Source of the DNA: Acidaminobacterium chupaoyuni | GTDB lineage: Bacteria > Bacillota > Clostridia > Oscillospirales > Butyricicoccaceae | Assembly: GCA_047936785.1 (NCBI GenBank) | Contig: CP176394.1 | Direction: 5' to 3' (one strand) | DNA length: 64,000 nucleotides | Shown: one piece after another, positions 50,503 through 61,827 of the stretch | Numbering within the stretch: position 1 is the first letter of the stretch | How the letters are laid out: each line of letters starts with the position of its first letter | Position numbers and translations under genes: made by a program | The notes under the pieces: generated by a model | The model's input: the letters and a program-made list of their open reading frames with translations, nothing else | The model's database searches: none | Told to the model about the DNA's origin: nothing

Positions 50503-52419
50503 ATGAGTGAAAACCAAAAGATCGAAACAACTTATGACGAAAGTCAGATTCAGGTGTTGGAAGGGCTGGAAGCTGTGCGCAAGCGTCCGGGCATGTATAT
50601 CGGCTCGACTTCTCAGCGCGGCCTGCATCACCTGGTTTATGAAATCGTGGATAACGCCATCGATGAAGCGCTGGCGGGTTATTGCACCCATATCGAAGTG
50701 AGCATCGAAAAAGACAATGTCATCACGGTGCGCGATAACGGCCGCGGCATCCCCGTCGGCATCCATCATAAAATGGGCATTTCCACCGTGGAAGTGGTTT
50801 ATACCGTTCTTCACGCGGGCGGCAAATTCGGCGGCGGGGGCTATAAGGTTTCCGGCGGCCTGCATGGCGTGGGCGCCAGCGTGGTCAACGCGCTTTCCGA
50901 CTGGCTGACCGTGGAAGTGCATTTAGACGGCGAGATCCACCAGATGAGCTTCCACCGCGGCGTGCCCGACGGCCCGCTGAAGGTGGTGGGCAAAACCGAG
51001 CTTCAGGGCACTTTTGTGCGCTTCCATGCCGACCCCACCATTTTCGAAACGCTGGAATATGATTATGATGTGCTGCTCAACCGCCTGAGAGAACAGGCGT
51101 TTTTGAACGCGGGCGTCACCATCACCTTCACCGATCTGCGCAACGACGACGAGATCCGCAAAAATGTGATGTGCTATGAAGGCGGCATCCGCGAATTCGT
51201 GCAGCACCTCAACCGCAACAAGACCCCGCTGCATGAAGAAGTGATCTATCTCACCGCCCAGAAGGGCGATTCCGTGGCCGAAGTGGCCATGCAGTATAAC
51301 GACAGCTATAACGAAAACATCCTTTCGTTTGCAAACGATATCAACACCACCGAAGGCGGCACCCATGAAACGGGCTTCAAGGCCGCCCTCACCCGCGTGA
51401 TCAACGATTACGCCCGCAAATATAAGTTCATGAAGGAAGAAGACAAAAACCTTTCGGGCGATGACACCCGCGAAGGGCTCACCTGCGTGATCAGCGTGAA
51501 GCTGACCGAAGCGCAGTTTGAAGGGCAGACGAAAACCAAGCTGGGCAACAGCGAGATCCGCAGCCTTGTGGATGGCATGGTCTATGACGCGCTTTCCGCT
51601 TATCTGGAAGAACACCCCATGGAAGCGAAGATCATCATGGAAAAATGCCTGACGGCCGCCCGCGCCCGCGAAGCCGCCCGCAAGGCCCGCGAAGCCACCC
51701 GCCGCAAAAGCGCGCTGGAAAGCGCTTCGCTGCCCGGCAAGCTGGCCGATTGCCAGGAAAGAGACCCCAGCCTCACCGAAATTTACATCGTGGAAGGCGA
51801 CTCTGCCGGCGGCAGCGCCAAAACCGGCAGAGACAGAAGATATCAGGCCATTTTGCCGCTTTGGGGCAAAATGCTTAATGTGGAAAAGGCGCGCCTCGAC
51901 AAGGTATACGGCAACGAAAAACTGATGCCCATGGTCACGGCCTTCGGCGCGGGCATCGGCGATGAATTCGACAGCTCGAAGCTGCGCTACGGCAAGATCA
52001 TTCTGATGGCCGATGCCGATGTTGACGGCAGCCATATCAGAACCCTGCTTTTGACATTCTTCTTCCGCTTCATGCGCCCGCTGGTGGAAGAGGGCCATGT
52101 TTATATCGCCCAGCCCCCGCTTTACAAGGTGGAAAAGGGCAAGAATGTGAAATATGCCTACACCGAAAAACAGCTGGAGGAATATTCCGCCGAAATGCCC
52201 GGCGCGCTGATCCAGCGCTATAAGGGCCTTGGCGAAATGAACCCCGAACAGCTTTGGGAAACCACCATGGACCCCGTCAACCGCACCATTCTGAAAGTGA
52301 CGCTGGAAGACGCCGCCGCCGCCGATGAGATCTTCACCATTCTGATGGGCGAAAAGGTGGAACCCCGCAAGAACTTCATCGAACAAAACGCCAAATATGT
52401 CATCAACCTCGATATCTAA
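50503..52419 (+). CDS. gyrB: DNA gyrase subunit B
   Basis: 638 residues. The GHKL ATPase domain (EIVDNAIDEALAGY, DNGRGIPVGIH, GGLHGVGASVVNAL) is followed by the transducer and a Toprim domain (EGDSAGGSAKTGRDR and the DADVDG metal site). It powers negative supercoiling with GyrA. AGAGGAA lies before the ATG. Confidence 0.96.
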   Translation: MSENQKIETTYDESQIQVLEGLEAVRKRPGMYIGSTSQRGLHHLVYEIVDNAIDEALAGYCTHIEVSIEKDNVITVRDNGRGIPVGIHHKMGISTVEVVYTVLHAGGKFGGGGYKVSGGLHGVGASVVNALSDWLTVEVHLDGEIHQMSFHRGVPDGPLKVVGKTELQGTFVRFHADPTIFETLEYDYDVLLNRLREQAFLNAGVTITFTDLRNDDEIRKNVMCYEGGIREFVQHLNRNKTPLHEEVIYLTAQKGDSVAEVAMQYNDSYNENILSFANDINTTEGGTHETGFKAALTRVINDYARKYKFMKEEDKNLSGDDTREGLTCVISVKLTEAQFEGQTKTKLGNSEIRSLVDGMVYDALSAYLEEHPMEAKIIMEKCLTAARAREAARKAREATRRKSALESASLPGKLADCQERDPSLTEIYIVEGDSAGGSAKTGRDRRYQAILPLWGKMLNVEKARLDKVYGNEKLMPMVTAFGAGIGDEFDSSKLRYGKIILMADADVDGSHIRTLLLTFFFRFMRPLVEEGHVYIAQPPLYKVEKGKNVKYAYTEKQLEEYSAEMPGALIQRYKGLGEMNPEQLWETTMDPVNRTILKVTLEDAAAADEIFTILMGEKVEPRKNFIEQNAKYVINLDI

Positions 52420-52491
52420 AAGCGTTTGCGGCCTTTTTGAAAACAGGGCTTCAACAAAACGATTCAACAAAACGATAAAGGAGAAAACAGA

Positions 52492-52758
52492 ATGCAGAAA
52501 CGGTTATATAAAAGCAGAAATCACCGCATGATCGCGGGCGTCTGCGGCGGCATCGCCGATTATTTCAACATGGATCCCACCATCATTCGCCTGATTCTGG
52601 TGGCGCTTTGCTTCGCGGGCTTTTCGGGCCTGATCGTTTATATCGTGGCGGCCATCGTGATCCCCGAAGAACCGCTGGATTACACGCCCCCTTCTAAAAA
52701 CGACGAAGAAAAAGACGGCGGCTTTGAAGCCGATGAAAACAACGGCGGCTGGAGATAA
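52492..52758 (+). CDS. PspC-domain membrane protein
   Basis: 88 residues. A PspC domain (YKSRNHRMIAGVCGGIADYFNMDPTIIR, read as two segments) leads into one strongly hydrophobic helix (about 33-56) and a charged, acidic tail. PspC proteins sense membrane stress or anti-sigma status in several phyla; the short Gram-positive forms are uncharacterised. It sits between gyrB and gyrA, an uncommon insertion. AAAGGAG precedes the ATG. Confidence 0.85.
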   Translation: MQKRLYKSRNHRMIAGVCGGIADYFNMDPTIIRLILVALCFAGFSGLIVYIVAAIVIPEEPLDYTPPSKNDEEKDGGFEADENNGGWR

Positions 52759-52865
52759 TCCAATACAAAACAGAATAAAAACAAAAAAACAATACTATCT
52801 GTTATTAAAAAGTATTGGAAATTTGCGAAAACGAAACCGTCTTCGGGCGGCAGGGAGATAGTTCA

Positions 52866-55372
<2,507 letters not shown>

Positions 55373-55376
<4 letters not shown>

Positions 55377-55825
55377 GCCTGAAAGAGATCACACTTTATA
55401 CCGATGGCGCCTGCAGCGGCAACCCCGGCGCAGGCGGCTGGGGCGCGGTTTTGATCTATAACGGCGCGCAGAAAGAACTTTCCGGTTATGAAGCGCAGAC
55501 CACCAACAACCGCATGGAGCTCACCGCCGCCATCCGCGGGCTGGAAGCGCTGAAAGAACCATGCCGCGTGAAGCTTTATACCGATTCCCAATATCTCGTC
55601 AACGCTTTTCAAAAGGGCTGGCTGGAAAACTGGAAGCGCAAAAACTATCGCAAGGCCGATGGCAAACCCGTTTTGAACCCCGAACTCTGGCAGCGGCTGG
55701 ATGAATTATTTTCCCTTCATCAGGTTACACTTTATTGGGTGAAGGGCCATGCCGACAACCCCTATAACAACCGCTGCGATGAGCTGGCGGTGGGCGAATA
55801 TCAAAAACACCGGAACAGCCGCTGA
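55373..55825 (+). CDS. rnhA: Ribonuclease HI
   Basis: 150 residues with the four acidic catalytic residues in place: YTDGACSGNPG, NNRMELTA, YTDSQYLV and the final Asp in NNRCDELAV, plus the basic handle helix (WKRKNYRK). It removes RNA from RNA-DNA hybrids. The ATG overlaps the gyrA stop, so it is coupled to the origin operon. Confidence 0.94.
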
Positions 55826-55839
55826 AACGGCATCAAACC

Positions 55840-55871
55840 ATGCGCCGAAGGGAAGTTTTCTTTCGGCGCAT
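55840..55871 (+). terminator. Hairpin after rnhA, no T-run
   Basis: ATGCGCCGAA pairs with TTCGGCGCAT (10 bp, 12-nt loop). The tail is AAATC rather than T-rich, so it may end or only stabilise the gyrase-operon transcript. Confidence 0.5.
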
Positions 55872-55898
55872 AAATCTGCGGGAAATGAAAAATAACTG

Positions 55899-55927
55899 TT
55901 GCAATCTTTACTAAAACAGTGTATATT
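55899..55927 (+). promoter_or_regulatory. Promoter of the iscS-iscU pair
   Basis: TTGCAA, 17 bases, TATATT on the plus strand. I see no nearby iscR. Confidence 0.7.
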
Positions 55928-56009
55928 TAATTCGGAAGAAATTTTCCTTTGCGCAACAGCGTAAAAAATCATAAAACAGTGAATTTTCTATGGAAAGGAA
56001 GTTCTATTC

Positions 56010-57167
56010 ATGTTTGTTTATGCAGATAATGCGGCAACGACGAAAATCGATCCCGCAGTATTGAAAGCGATGATGCCCTGGCTGGAAGAAGGCTATGGCA
56101 ACGCATCCACGCTTTATAAAAAAGGCCGCGAGGCCAAAATGGCCATGGAAGAGGCCAGAAAGCAGGTGGCGAAGGTCATCAACGCCGATCCTGCCGAGAT
56201 CACTTTCACCGGCAGCGGCAGCGAAGCCGACAACATGGCCCTCAAGGGCGTGATGCAGGGCCCCGCCGCCAAAGGCAGAAAACACCTCATCACCACCAAG
56301 ATCGAGCACCATGCCGTGCTTTACACCGCCCAGTCGCTGGAAAAACAGGGTTTTTCCGTCACTTATCTGGATGTGGATTCCGCCGGCAGAGTTGACCCCG
56401 CCGCGGTGGAAGCCGCCATCACCCCCGACACCGCGCTGGTTTCGGTGATGGCCGCCAACAACGAGATCGGCACCATCGAACCCATTGCAGAGATCGGCGC
56501 CATCTGCAAAAAACACGGCGTTCTGTTCCATACCGATGCGGTGCAGGGCTTCTGCCATATGCCCATCGATGTGAAAGCCATGAATATCGATCTGCTTTCG
56601 CTTTCCGCCCATAAGATCAACGGGCCAAAGGGCACCGGCGCGCTTTATAAGCGCAAGGGCATTTTCCTGAAACCCGTGGTGGATGGCGGCGGCCAGGAAA
56701 ACGGCCTGCGCAGCGGCACAGAAAACATCGCCGGCATCGTTGGCCTGGGCGCAGCGGCCCAGCTGGCTTCAGAAAGCATGGAAGAAGAGAACCTGCGCCT
56801 GCGCAAGCTTCAGAAAAAGCTGATCGCGGGGCTGCTGGCCATTCCTCAGGTGATTCTGACGGGCGACCCCGAAAACCGCCTGCCCGGCACCACCAGCGTG
56901 TGCATCAGCGCCATCGAAGGCGAAAGCCTGGTGTTATATCTGGATATGAACGGCATCTGCTCTTCCACCGGCTCGGCCTGCTCCACCGGTTCGCTGGATC
57001 CTTCCCATGTGCTGATGGCCATCGGCCTCAAGCATGAGGTGGCCCATGGTTCGCTGCGGCTTTCGCTGGGGCGTTTCACCACAGAAGAACAAGTGGATTA
57101 TATTCTTGAAACCGTTCCGAAGGTTGTCAATACACTGCGCGCCATGTCGCCCGTGTGGCATGGTTAA
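56010..57167 (+). CDS. iscS: Cysteine desulfurase (NifS/IscS type)
   Basis: 385 residues. The PLP lysine is in SAHKINGPKG; cofactor-binding TDAVQ and the amino-terminal YADNAATT are present; the catalytic Cys is in SSTGSACSTGS. It takes sulfur from cysteine and passes it to scaffolds or to MnmA. The IscU-like scaffold gene follows 35 bp downstream. AAAGGAAG precedes the ATG. Confidence 0.94.
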   Translation: MFVYADNAATTKIDPAVLKAMMPWLEEGYGNASTLYKKGREAKMAMEEARKQVAKVINADPAEITFTGSGSEADNMALKGVMQGPAAKGRKHLITTKIEHHAVLYTAQSLEKQGFSVTYLDVDSAGRVDPAAVEAAITPDTALVSVMAANNEIGTIEPIAEIGAICKKHGVLFHTDAVQGFCHMPIDVKAMNIDLLSLSAHKINGPKGTGALYKRKGIFLKPVVDGGGQENGLRSGTENIAGIVGLGAAAQLASESMEEENLRLRKLQKKLIAGLLAIPQVILTGDPENRLPGTTSVCISAIEGESLVLYLDMNGICSSTGSACSTGSLDPSHVLMAIGLKHEVAHGSLRLSLGRFTTEEQVDYILETVPKVVNTLRAMSPVWHG

Positions 57168-57202
57168 TCGCGAAAAAGCGAAAGAAAAAGGAGATAAAAA
57201 CA

Positions 57203-57628
57203 ATGCTGTATTCCGATAAAGTAATGGATCATCTGGCCAACCCCCGCAATGTGGGCGTTTTGGAAGATGCCAACGCCGTTGGCGAGGTGGGGAACCTGAA
57301 ATGCGGCGATATCATGAAAATTTATATGAAGATCGACGAAAATGAGATCATTCAGGATGTGAAGTTCCAAACCTTCGGCTGCGGCGCCGCGGTGGCCACT
57401 TCTTCGATGGCGACCGAAATGGTGAAGGGCAAAAGCGTGAAAGAAGCGCTGGAACTGACCAACGCCGCCGTTGCGGAAGCGCTGGATGGGCTGCCCCCAG
57501 TGAAAATGCACTGTTCGGTTTTGGCGGAAGAAGCCATCAAAGCCGCGCTGGCGAGCTATTATAAAAGCCAGGGCAAAGACCCTGTTCAGTTCGTGGGCTG
57601 CACAGGCGATTGCAAGAATTGCCACTAA
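57203..57628 (+). CDS. iscU: Iron-sulfur scaffold protein (IscU/NifU N-terminal type)
   Basis: 141 residues. The three cluster ligands are Cys34 (NLKCGD), Cys60 (FGCGAA) and Cys104 (MHCSVLAEE), with the usual Asp36. The cluster is built here from IscS sulfur and handed on. Unlike standard IscU, the protein ends in an extra cysteine motif, CTGDCKNCH (Cys133, 137, 140). I chose the ATG at 57203 because AAAGGAG lies just upstream. Confidence 0.93.
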   Translation: MLYSDKVMDHLANPRNVGVLEDANAVGEVGNLKCGDIMKIYMKIDENEIIQDVKFQTFGCGAAVATSSMATEMVKGKSVKEALELTNAAVAEALDGLPPVKMHCSVLAEEAIKAALASYYKSQGKDPVQFVGCTGDCKNCH

Positions 57629-57640
57629 ACCGCAAAACAG

Positions 57641-57676
57641 CAAGGGCAGGGGAGCTTTTCCTCTGCCCTTTTTTGA
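57641..57676 (+). terminator. Terminator of the iscS-iscU operon
   Basis: AAGGGCAGGGGAG pairs with CTCTGCCCTT (G-U pairs) and is followed by TTTT. Confidence 0.85.
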
Positions 57677-57760
57677 AAGATCCGACCTTTGCAAAAACCC
57701 CTTGCAAAACGGCGCAGAGCCTTTAAAATAAGAAACAGAAAAGAAAAGGGGGCGGCGGCC

Positions 57761-58648
57761 ATGAAAAAAAGTATTCTCGGCCTGTGCTTGATGCTGATTC
57801 TGGCGGCGGTGACGCCGTTTGCCCGCGGGGCGGCGCCCATCGGCGTCACGGCGGAAGGAACGCCCGTGGTGTTCACGGATGCGCAGCCCTTTATCGATGA
57901 AAACGGGCGCACGCTTGTGCCGCTGCGCGCCATCGGCGAAGCGCTGGGGCTTGAGGTCAGCTGGGATGACGCGGCCCGCCGCGCCGTGTTTTCAAAAGCC
58001 TGCGAAAGCGCCGACACTTCGTTTTTCACCTGGCAGGAAAACGGCAGGCTTTGCTATCGAAAAGAGCTGAAGCTTTCGTTTTATCCCAAAAAGGCCGAAG
58101 CTTCTTTCGCCGCGCAGGATGTTTATTGGAACCTCGATCATGGCCGCTATGAAACCGCGGCGGCCGAGGGAACCATCCCCATGGATACGGCGGCGGTGAT
58201 CGTGGAAGGCAGAACCTATGCCCCCGTCCGCTATCTGGCCGAAGCCTTCGGCATCGATGTGATCTGGGAAAACGACACCCGCACGGTGAAGCTTTTGAAA
58301 GGCCGCCCCGCGCAGTATCGCTATTACTATAAGGCCATCGAGGGCAGGCCCCATTTCGTTTTTGTGAAGGAGGATAACATCGCCCGCATGGAAGTGGCCG
58401 GGCTGACCGTTTCGGATGATTATGAAGAAAACGGCGAGATCCTCACCAAAACCCCCGCCTTTTCCTGGCAGGCCATGAGCCCCGAGCAGCTTTCTCAAAC
58501 GGCGCTGCCCGCCATGCCCCTTTGCGGCGTGGGCTGTGATCTGGCCATGGAACCGGGGCACACCTATTATTTCACCTTCACGCTGAAGATCATCAAAGAA
58601 AACGGCGCGGATCGCCGCGAGACCACCGTTTTCCAATATCGAAGCTGA
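57761..58648 (+). CDS. Secreted copper-amine-oxidase-like domain protein
   Basis: 295 residues. A signal peptide (about 1-25) precedes two copies of the copper amine oxidase N-terminal-like domain (about 35-85 and 130-185: FIDENGRTLVPLRAIGEALG and VIVEGRTYAPVRYLAEAFGIDV). A C-terminal beta-rich domain of unknown type follows. These domains occur in many clostridial secreted proteins and do not show amine oxidase activity; the role is unknown. GGGGGCGG precedes the ATG. Confidence 0.82.
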   Translation: MKKSILGLCLMLILAAVTPFARGAAPIGVTAEGTPVVFTDAQPFIDENGRTLVPLRAIGEALGLEVSWDDAARRAVFSKACESADTSFFTWQENGRLCYRKELKLSFYPKKAEASFAAQDVYWNLDHGRYETAAAEGTIPMDTAAVIVEGRTYAPVRYLAEAFGIDVIWENDTRTVKLLKGRPAQYRYYYKAIEGRPHFVFVKEDNIARMEVAGLTVSDDYEENGEILTKTPAFSWQAMSPEQLSQTALPAMPLCGVGCDLAMEPGHTYYFTFTLKIIKENGADRRETTVFQYRS

Positions 58649-58673
58649 ACGATTTTTGAAGGAGGCTCACCCG

Positions 58674-58940
58674 ATGGAACAGAAACAAGGTTATTGCTTT
58701 TTGACGGAAAAAGAAATGATGTGGGCGGAAGCTTTGATGGAAGCGCTGAAAAACAGCGGCATCCCTTCGGTTTATCAAACCGTTTTGGGCGCCGGCGTGG
58801 CGCTTGAAGTGGGCAGAAGCCTTGAGCGCTATCAGATCTTCGTGCCCTGTGAAAAGCTTGAGGAAGCGCGAGAGATCGACGGCGCTTTGTTCGGCGGCGA
58901 AGAAGAGGGCGGCAGCTCAGAAGAAGAAAACGCCCTTTAA
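58674..58940 (+). CDS. DUF2007 small protein
   Basis: 88 residues. The core WAEALMEALKNSGIPSVYQT, then YQIFVPCEKLEEAREI, matches DUF2007, a GlnB-like fold called a putative signal-transducing protein. The acidic tail (EEEGGSSEEEN) is likely disordered. Its function is unknown. The ATG at 58674 is 26 bp after the preceding gene, with GGAGG, so it is in the same operon. Confidence 0.8.
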   Translation: MEQKQGYCFLTEKEMMWAEALMEALKNSGIPSVYQTVLGAGVALEVGRSLERYQIFVPCEKLEEAREIDGALFGGEEEGGSSEEENAL

Positions 58941-58962
58941 AAACACCATAGGGCCGAAAAAC

Positions 58963-59002
58963 GGAAATTGCTGCGGATGACAGATCATCCGCAGCAATTT
59001 TT
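58963..59002 (+). terminator. Terminator after the DUF2007 gene
   Basis: AATTGCTGCGGATGA pairs perfectly with TCATCCGCAGCAATT (15 bp), followed by TTTTT. Confidence 0.92.
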
Positions 59003-59078
59003 TTCTTCCTGTGATATACTGAGAGCAGGAAATCGCCCCCAAAAACCCGAAACGGAAAAACAGAGGTGAAACAGTTTG

Positions 59079-59618
59079 ATGAAAAGATATTTTGCATTTT
59101 TAAGAGGGATCAATGTCGGCGGCAAAAACAAAATTGCCATGGCCGAATTAAAAGCAAAGGCGGATCATCTTGGTTTTGAAGAGGTCAAAACCTATCTGAA
59201 CAGCGGCAATCTCGCCTTTTTGAGCAGCGGGGATGACGAAGAACACATGACCCGCCGGCTTGAACGCATGATCGAAGAAAGCTTTGGCCTTGAGATCCCT
59301 GTTTTCGTGATCGCCGCAGAAGAACTGGAGGAGATTCTGCGCCACGCGCCGGATTGGTGGGGAAAGGAGGATCGGGAGATCTATGATAATCTTATTTTCA
59401 TCATGAAACCGGCCACCTTCCAAGAGGTTTTCCATGAGATCGGCGCGCCGAAGGAGGGGCTGGAACAGATCGGGAATTATCAGGACGCCATCTTCTGGTC
59501 GTTCAGCCGGAAAGATTATCAAAAGACGAACTGGTGGCCCAAAACAGCCGGCGCGGCGATCGGCAGAAAACTGACCATCAGAACGGCGGGAACCGTGAGA
59601 AAGATTTGCGCTTTATAA
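59079..59618 (+). CDS. DUF1697 protein
   Basis: 179 residues, opening FLRGINVGGKNKIAMAEL, then TYLNSGNLAF and NWWPKTAGAAIGR, the signatures of DUF1697. The family is small, widely spread in bacteria and has no established activity. It has its own region between two terminators and converges with the TrpB2 gene. The ATG at 59079 follows AGAGGTG; a -10-like TATACT lies at 59013. Confidence 0.85.
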   Translation: MKRYFAFLRGINVGGKNKIAMAELKAKADHLGFEEVKTYLNSGNLAFLSSGDDEEHMTRRLERMIEESFGLEIPVFVIAAEELEEILRHAPDWWGKEDREIYDNLIFIMKPATFQEVFHEIGAPKEGLEQIGNYQDAIFWSFSRKDYQKTNWWPKTAGAAIGRKLTIRTAGTVRKICAL

Positions 59619-59645
59619 GGGCGGGGAAGATCCGCCCTTTTTTTT
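59617..59645 (+). terminator. Terminator of the DUF1697 gene
   Basis: AAGGGCGG and CCGCCCTT form an 8-bp stem followed by TTTTTT. The T-run touches the stop codon of the converging TrpB2 gene. Confidence 0.85.
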
Positions 59646-60939
59646 ATAGGCCGTAGGCGGCAAGATCGCAATAGCCTGTGCCGGTCAGATTAAACAATAT
59701 AACGCTTGATTCGCCTGAAATTCGGCATTTCATAGCCTGACGGATGGCGGCGGCGATGGCATGGGAAGATTCGGGGGCGGGCAAAATGCCTTCGGCGCGG
59801 GCAAAAAGGCGGCCGCTTTCAAACACCTCCTGCGAGGAAACGGCGCAGGCCTCATCCAAAAACCCCTGGGCATAAAGCTTGCTCAGCAGCGGCGACATGC
59901 CGTGATAGCGCAGGCCGCCGGCATGGATCTTCGGGGGCATGAAATCGCAGCCCAGCGTATACATTTTGGCCATGGGGGTCAGTTTTGCGGCGTCGCAGAA
60001 ATCATAGCGATATTCGCCGCGGGTCAGCGAGGGGCAGGCCTCGGGTTCCACCGCCAGAAAGCGGGGGGCGGGGCGGTTTTCAAACCGATCGGGCAGATAG
60101 CCCGCCAAAAGGCCGCCCAGGTTGGAACCGCCGCCGGCGCAGCCGATGACAAGATCGGGCCGTTCGCCCAGCTGATCCATGGCGGTGCGGGCTTCCAGCC
60201 CCAGAATCGATTGATGCAGCAAGACCTGATCGAGCACACTGCCCAGCGCATAGCGAATCCCGCTTTGGCTGCGCACGGTTTCGATGGCTTCGCTGATGGC
60301 TGTGCCAAGGCTGCCGCCGCATTGGGGGTCGGCCCCCAGCATGGCGCGCCCCGTTTCGGTGGCGCTGCCGGGGCTTTCAAAAACTTTGCCGCCGAAAAGC
60401 TTCATCAGCTGCGGGCGCATGGGTTTTTGGGCGGCGCTGGTTTTCACCATGAAAACAGAAAGCTCAAGGCCGAAATGGGCGCAGGCCATGGAAAGCGCTG
60501 TGCCCCACTGGCCGGCTCCCGTTTCTGTGGCAAGCCCGCGCAGGCCCTGTTTTTTGGCATAATAGGCCTGAGCCACGGCGGAATTGAGCTTGTGGCTGCC
60601 GCTGGTGTTGCCGCCTTCGAATTTATAATAAATGCGGGCGGGGGTATCCAGCGCTTTTTCAAGGCCATAAGCGCGGCAAAGGGGCGAAGGGCGATAGCTT
60701 CTGTAAGCATCGAACACCTCTTCGGGGATGGGGATATGGGTCTGGGTGGTGTTCAGTTCCTGATCGGCGCAGCCTTCGCTGAACACGGCGCAAAGCTCTT
60801 CCCGCGTGATGGGGCTGCCTGTGGCGGGGTTCAAAAGCGGTTCGGGGCCGCCGGGCATCAGCGCCCGAAGGTTCAGCCAATGGCGGGGCAGCTGTGATTC
60901 GGGCAAAACAACGCGATAGGGGATTTTTTCTGTGCTCAT
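59644..60939 (-). CDS. TrpB2-type tryptophan synthase beta chain
   Basis: 431 residues, longer at the N-terminus than normal TrpB. The PLP lysine is Lys117 in SGSHKLNSAV; TETGAGQWGTAL and CAGGGSNLGG are the cofactor loops. These place it with TrpB2, the second beta-chain family, which joins indole and serine to make tryptophan without the usual TrpA contacts. No trpA or other trp gene adjoins it. A tryptophan T-box precedes it, which fits tryptophan supply or indole salvage. AAAAGGAG precedes the ATG. Confidence 0.93.
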   Translation of the reverse strand: MSTEKIPYRVVLPESQLPRHWLNLRALMPGGPEPLLNPATGSPITREELCAVFSEGCADQELNTTQTHIPIPEEVFDAYRSYRPSPLCRAYGLEKALDTPARIYYKFEGGNTSGSHKLNSAVAQAYYAKKQGLRGLATETGAGQWGTALSMACAHFGLELSVFMVKTSAAQKPMRPQLMKLFGGKVFESPGSATETGRAMLGADPQCGGSLGTAISEAIETVRSQSGIRYALGSVLDQVLLHQSILGLEARTAMDQLGERPDLVIGCAGGGSNLGGLLAGYLPDRFENRPAPRFLAVEPEACPSLTRGEYRYDFCDAAKLTPMAKMYTLGCDFMPPKIHAGGLRYHGMSPLLSKLYAQGFLDEACAVSSQEVFESGRLFARAEGILPAPESSHAIAAAIRQAMKCRISGESSVILFNLTGTGYCDLAAYGL

Positions 60940-61030
60940 GATTTTTTCTCCTTTTCAAAAATCGAAAATTTTTGGGCGGGAGAGCCTGTTTCACGGCGGC
61001 CATTCACCGAAAAACAGCGGGATGGGGCAT

Positions 61031-61073
61031 AAAAAAAGCCCCTGCCCCTGCAAAATTTTACAGGGACAGGAGC
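61031..61073 (-). terminator. T-box terminator
   Basis: On the minus strand CTCCTGTCCCTG pairs with CAGGGGCAGGGG, followed by CTTTTTTT. Uncharged tRNA would favour the antiterminator instead. Confidence 0.88.
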
Positions 61074-61310
61074 AAACGATTCGTTTTCCTGCGGTACCAC
61101 CCGGTTTGGCTGCAAAAGCAGCCCGCTCTTCCACATACTAACATATGTGCTTGCCTGATAACGGGTCAAGCCCCCGTCAGCCACTACTAAGCGCCAAGGC
61201 GCGGTTCGGTCTGCCCTCGTCAGTCCATTCGGCGCGGCCGTGCCTGCTGCCTTTTCACCAAGCGGCAGCTCTCTGGAGGTTCGGTTTAGCGCTTACTCTT
61301 CTGATTCTTC
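61074..61310 (-). promoter_or_regulatory. Tryptophan T-box riboswitch
   Basis: Stem I has AGAGAGCTGCC, GGTGAAAAGG and the specifier loop GAA-TGG-AC, with the Trp codon TGG at 61225-61227. The T-box antiterminator bulge GGGTGGTACCGC lies at 61091-61102. Uncharged tRNA-Trp binding lets the gene be read. The variable base after UGG is U, which pairs best with an A discriminator; bacterial tRNA-Trp normally has G, so a wobble pair is implied. Confidence 0.9.
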
Positions 61311-61336
61311 GGTTTTTTGTTATGAAATTGTGTTTC

Positions 61337-61365
61337 ATCTTACGCCCCTCGGGCGGTTTTGTCAA
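61337..61365 (-). promoter_or_regulatory. Promoter of the TrpB2 T-box transcript
   Basis: TTGACA, 17 bases, TAAGAT on the minus strand, directly after the mscL stop. Confidence 0.85.
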
Positions 61366-61373
61366 GGGGAAAA

Positions 61374-61781
61374 TTATCTTTTCTTCAGTTCATCGCGGAT
61401 CTCGGCCAACAGCTCGATTTCGGTGGGGCCGGCGGGGGGAGCGGGCGTTTCTTCTTTTTTGCGGTTAAAAAATTTCACCGCCATGAAGACGCAGAGGGCG
61501 ATAATGAGAAAATCCACCACATTTTGCAGGAAGCTGCCGTAAAGGATGGCGGCTTCGGGCTTGACCACCTGGCCGTTTTCCACCACGGCTTTGCTGAGCA
61601 CCCATTTCAGCGAATCAAACTGCACGCCTGCCGTGAGGAAGCCGAAAAACGGCATGACCACATCGTTGACCAGCGAAGAAACGATTTTGCCGAACGCGCC
61701 GCCGATGATTACGCCGACGGCCATATCCACCACATTGCCCTTAAACGCGAATTTTTTGAATTCCTGAAGCCATTTTTTCAT
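61374..61781 (-). CDS. mscL: Large-conductance mechanosensitive channel MscL
   Basis: 135 residues. The N-terminal helix and first membrane helix (FKKFAFKGNVVDMAVGVIIGGAFGKIVSS, seen in parts) form the pore lining; the second helix (about 70-95) and a charged C-terminal bundle helix (LLAEIRDELKKR) follow. MscL opens under membrane tension to release solutes after osmotic downshock. The ATG at 61781 follows AAGGAG by eight bases; longer frames overlap the DUF218 gene. Confidence 0.93.
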   Translation of the reverse strand: MKKWLQEFKKFAFKGNVVDMAVGVIIGGAFGKIVSSLVNDVVMPFFGFLTAGVQFDSLKWVLSKAVVENGQVVKPEAAILYGSFLQNVVDFLIIALCVFMAVKFFNRKKEETPAPPAGPTEIELLAEIRDELKKR

Positions 61782-61827
61782 TTCAAGTTCTCCTTTGTTA
61801 TGTTGTTTCATGTGAAACCCTTGTTTT

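Larger units (their letters stand above)
60940..61373 (-). other. T-box leader region (no gene)
   Basis: The gap between the TrpB2 gene and mscL is taken up by the promoter, T-box RNA and its terminator, followed by about 90 bp of leader before the TrpB2 start in which I see only the ribosome site. Confidence 0.85.

Noticed and set aside
50923..52470. Minus-strand open frame opposite gyrB
   Set aside because: Antisense shadow; gyrB motifs on the plus strand are complete.
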